From: an uncultured Planctomycetota bacterium
GTDB taxonomy: Bacteria; Planctomycetota; Phycisphaerae; Phycisphaerales; UBA5793
Assembly: GCA_900696685.1 (NCBI GenBank)
Contig: CAADHA010000200.1
Coordinates: forward strand, 1 to 57,983
Length of the DNA: 57,983 nucleotides
Reading direction: 5' to 3'
The translations under genes were made by a program, and so were the position numbers. The notes under the pieces were generated by a model. The model was not told the origin of the DNA. It did no database searches and saw nothing but the letters and a program-made list of their open reading frames with translations. Of this stretch, positions 55,676 to 57,983 are shown in pieces (positions within the stretch are counted from its first letter, which is position 1; each line of letters begins with the position of its first letter).

Positions 55676-56560
55676 ATGAGACATGCCATGATCGCCGTTT
55701 TGTGTGCAGGACTGGTCACCGCTTCGACCGCGACCGGCCAGATCGTTCAACTGACCGCCATCGACTCCAAGTGCATCAGCCCTGGGGGCAACAACTGGAA
55801 CGACAATCGGCTCCGCGCCTACTGGAGCGGAGACTGGGTGGATGGATTCGTCAAGTTCGACTTCAGCAGCATCCCCGACGGCTCGCAGATCATCTCCATG
55901 AGTCTGCGGACCTTCCACGAGGAAGGATTCGGCAACCCGCTCAACGACCCGCAGGTGCGCCTCTATCGCGTCGCGAACGACTCATGGGCACGCAACCAGA
56001 ACAACTCGCACCCGGGCCTGAACGAAGTGCTCACTCCCGTCCACAACGGCTTCCCCTTCGGCAACCTCGTGCCCTGGGACTGGCCGATCGACGTGAGTGC
56101 AGTCAACTGGTCGCAGGACCTCGCCGACGACCGCCTCTCCATCTGCATGCGCAACGTGCAGACGTCGTACAGTTACGTCTACTGGCACGGCAGTGATCCC
56201 ACTCCGGCGCCGCCCGTGCTCACGGTCGAGTACTCAGGCGGCGGCGCGTTCCTGCGAATCAGCGGCACCTGCCCCGGACGCGTGACCGTCTCGTGGTCAG
56301 GCGCCACTCCCAGCCGCCCGATGGGAATCGTCTTCGCCAGCAGCACCGGCAACTTCACGATCCCCGGCGGCCTCTGCGGCGGAACCCAGCTCGGCCTGAG
56401 CAGCAACGGACTCCAACTCGTCTACACCGGCAACACGGGCAGCAACGGCTCGGGCCAGGTGTCCAGCAACGCGGGAACCCCCGCCTGCCGCAAGTACCTT
56501 CAGATGGTCATCGCGGACGGCAGCCCGTGCAACACGACCAACGTTGTGCAGATCCCGTAA
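55676..56560 (+). CDS. Secreted DNRLRE-domain protein
   Basis: 294 residues. Signal peptide (MRHAMIAVLCAGLVTAS, cleavage near ATGQ). Residues about 30-190 match the DNRLRE pattern: NNWNDNRLRAYWSG, GFVKFDFSSIPDGSQIISMSL, DPQVRLYRVAND and a final APPVLTVEYSG. The C-terminal part (about 190-294) is Ser/Gly/Thr-rich, with LRISGTCPGRVTVSW and four Cys. DNRLRE domains are found in extracellular proteins of planctomycetes and archaea, and may bind carbohydrate or matrix. AAGGAG six bases before the ATG at 55676 decides the start over one five codons earlier. Confidence 0.8.
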   Translation: MRHAMIAVLCAGLVTASTATGQIVQLTAIDSKCISPGGNNWNDNRLRAYWSGDWVDGFVKFDFSSIPDGSQIISMSLRTFHEEGFGNPLNDPQVRLYRVANDSWARNQNNSHPGLNEVLTPVHNGFPFGNLVPWDWPIDVSAVNWSQDLADDRLSICMRNVQTSYSYVYWHGSDPTPAPPVLTVEYSGGGAFLRISGTCPGRVTVSWSGATPSRPMGIVFASSTGNFTIPGGLCGGTQLGLSSNGLQLVYTGNTGSNGSGQVSSNAGTPACRKYLQMVIADGSPCNTTNVVQIP

Positions 56561-56659
56561 GTCAGGTCGACGGCACATTCATCATCAACCAGGCCGACGC
56601 GCCAGCGAGGACGAATACTTCTTCGCTGGCGCTTCAGCCTGGTATGTGATCAATGCCAC

Positions 56660-57028
56660 TCATGCGGCGTCTTCATCCGCCCACGCCGGCTCGATCGTCG
56701 CCGTCATTGAGCCTTTGCAGCGATCGAGCAGCGGGTCGGCGCCGTAGGCGGTGATCTGGTCGCGCTTGAACTCGGCACGCTCCTTGTGGCAGGTCTCGCA
56801 GATGACCCGGCCTCTGCTGTCGACGATCTGCGCCATGAGGAAACTCTCCTCGAACCCCTTGGCGAAGAGACGCTGGAGCATCTCCATGACGTAGGGATAG
56901 GTGTGGTCGTTGTCATCGTGGAGGACGACGTGCCAGAGTTGCGGCTGCTTCGGCTTGCGCTTCGGGTCCACCTTGGGCGCCGGCCGCGTTTTCGTCTCGG
57001 TCCCTTCGATGGTCGCGGTGTCGCTCAT
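56660..57028 (-). CDS. clpS: ClpS-like adaptor of the Clp protease
   Basis: 122 residues. A disordered N-terminal 28 residues precede the ClpS core: LWHVVLHDDNDHTYPYVMEM, then LFAKGFEESFLMAQIVDSRG. ClpS delivers N-degron substrates to ClpA/ClpC. The core differs from E. coli ClpS in having a Cys-x2-Cys (VICETCHKERAEFKRDQ) where others have a GVYTRDIAE-like segment. This may bind a metal or simply mark the planctomycete subgroup. No clp gene lies next to it. Confidence 0.85.
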   Translation of the reverse strand: MSDTATIEGTETKTRPAPKVDPKRKPKQPQLWHVVLHDDNDHTYPYVMEMLQRLFAKGFEESFLMAQIVDSRGRVICETCHKERAEFKRDQITAYGADPLLDRCKGSMTATIEPAWADEDAA

Positions 57029-57091
57029 ACTTTGAGAATATGCCGGATCGGGCGATCCGCCAATCGTGATCTCACAGGCTCTGTCAAACGA

Positions 57092-57742
57092 TCAACCTGA
57101 CGAGACCGCCGCCCCGCATTCCGTGCACACCGGCGATGTCCCGATCGGGTAGCCGCACGCCTCGCACTGCCTGCGCCGACGGCGGATTCGGCGACGCACC
57201 CAGCCTGGGCCGGCGATCAGCAGTCCCAGCGCCGCTGCATACAGTGCGGCGTTCCCGACTCCACCCGGCCACATCGGCACATACGGCAGCGCCCGCCACG
57301 TCGCCGCCATCGGTCCCGGAGAGAACGGCGTCAGCGCGATGCCGCCGACGATCGGGTTGAGTCCCGTCTTGGCCACCGTTGTCACGCTCGTCGCCGTCGC
57401 GCGTTCGACATCGCCGTAGTTGCGGCAGCGCCACGCGCGCAGCGGCCAGCCGGCCTGGGTCTCGCTGTATTCGCGGCCGTTGATGTGCCACTCCCACTCG
57501 TCGATCCCGCCGGTTGATTCGGCATCGGCGGACACTCGGAACGTGGCCCGGCTCAGCCGCGTGTGGCCGAAGGCCCGGCGGCTGGTGACTCCCTCAAACT
57601 CGCCGACAGCGAGCGGTCCCGACGTGAAGACCGGAGTGGCGGAGGCCGGTGCAACCCACGCCGCGCAGGACCAGGCGATAGCGAGATTCAGAATCGCTCC
57701 GGCGATCAGCAATACCAGAAGGAGTACGAGCCGGCGCTTCAT
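57092..57742 (-). CDS. Membrane protein with C-terminal zinc ribbon, Phycisphaerae type
   Basis: 216 residues. N-terminal transmembrane helix (about 4-25), a middle domain with Trp- and Arg-rich strands, a second transmembrane helix (about 160-180), then a basic RRRIRRRRRQ linker and a zinc ribbon CEACGYPIGTSPVCTECGA with four Cys in C-x2-C...C-x2-C. This architecture is widespread in Phycisphaerae and has no assigned function. The ribbon faces the cytoplasm if the Arg cluster follows the positive-inside rule. No Shine-Dalgarno is seen before the ATG. Confidence 0.75.
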   Translation of the reverse strand: MKRRLVLLLVLLIAGAILNLAIAWSCAAWVAPASATPVFTSGPLAVGEFEGVTSRRAFGHTRLSRATFRVSADAESTGGIDEWEWHINGREYSETQAGWPLRAWRCRNYGDVERATATSVTTVAKTGLNPIVGGIALTPFSPGPMAATWRALPYVPMWPGGVGNAALYAAALGLLIAGPGWVRRRIRRRRRQCEACGYPIGTSPVCTECGAAVSSG

Positions 57743-57873
57743 CCAACGATCTTATCGCGGCCACCCATGGTGTGCGTCCTTCCCCAAGGGTGCGCTCCCC
57801 TGCGCAAAGCCTCCGGGTCGCGGCTCAACATGGTTCAATCCCCTCATGCCTCGATGCCTCGATGCCTTCCCCC

Positions 57874-57983
57874 TCATCCCCGCTTCTCCCCGCACTCCGG
57901 GCAGCGCGTGATCGACTCGTCCAGCCCGCGCAACTCGTAGCCGCAGCCGAGGCAGAGGTCGTAGCCCGCCTCGCGCATCGCCA
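57874..57983 (-). CDS. C-terminal end of another zinc-ribbon protein (incomplete at right edge)
   Basis: The last 36 codons of a minus-strand gene lie in the window, ending in TGA at 57874-57876. They encode AGYDLCLGCGYELRGLDES followed by an RCPECGEKRG end: C-x2-C...C-x2-C zinc ribbon of the C-x2-CGY-x-LRG type, closely related to the ribbon in the neighbouring gene. The N-terminal part is outside the window. Confidence 0.7.
   Translation of the reverse strand, partial: AMREAGYDLCLGCGYELRGLDESITRCPECGEKRG

Overview
The window looks like a chromosomal segment of a planctomycete, most likely of the class Phycisphaerae. Support: high GC content; many secreted or membrane proteins of planctomycete type (HAF-repeat, DNRLRE, double-VWA and DUF2339 proteins, and a DUF2092-thioredoxin fusion); and two proteins at the right edge with the C-x2-CGY-x(n)-C-x2-CG zinc ribbon that is common in Phycisphaerae. 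No rRNA, tRNA, CRISPR array or intact insertion sequence was recognised.

Layout. 1-6.6 kb: an incomplete secreted protein running off the left edge, a HAF-repeat protein, an enlarged site-2 protease (RseP-like) and a TlpA-like thioredoxin fusion. 6.7-26.6 kb (minus strand): a type II secretion/type IV pilus-like cluster transcribed gspF, G, H, I, J, K, L (PilM-PilN-like), M (PilO-PilP/GspC-like fusion), D and a lipoprotein; six of the nine junctions overlap by 4 bases or lie 3 bases apart. Its secretin is about 3,570 residues, against 650-750 for ordinary GspD, because about 37 N-domain-like repeats are stacked before one secretin domain. A 9-base G/C run separates the signal peptide from the rest of this gene by one frame. 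No GspE ATPase is present.

26.7-38.5 kb: tandem-domain 6-pyruvoyl-tetrahydropterin synthase, double-VWA protein, ABC-F ATPase, a lone nuoI, a Cys-rich secreted protein, a phosphodiesterase-family protein, a DASS transporter overlapping an acylphosphatase, and a divergent GbsR/MarR-type regulator with a palindrome in front. 38.5-44 kb: an unknown protein, dnaA with a 445-base upstream region (no dnaN nearby), a secreted HEAT-like protein and a DegT/DnrJ aminotransferase.

44-47 kb: a lower-GC defence module with a small unknown gene, an amino-methyltransferase, a PaeR7I/XhoI-type endonuclease and the decayed 3' end of a DUF262-HNH nuclease gene. 47-58 kb: lolD and a LolC/E-type permease, a three-domain FKBP-like protein with a TTG start and a strong terminator, a DUF2339 membrane protein, cystathionine beta-synthase, a DNRLRE protein, a ClpS-like adaptor and the two zinc-ribbon proteins.

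The strongest candidate for an undescribed system is the envelope machine of the 6.7-26.6 kb cluster: pseudopilins and an inner-membrane platform coupled to a secretin whose periplasmic part is about ten times longer than usual, plus a co-translated lipoprotein.
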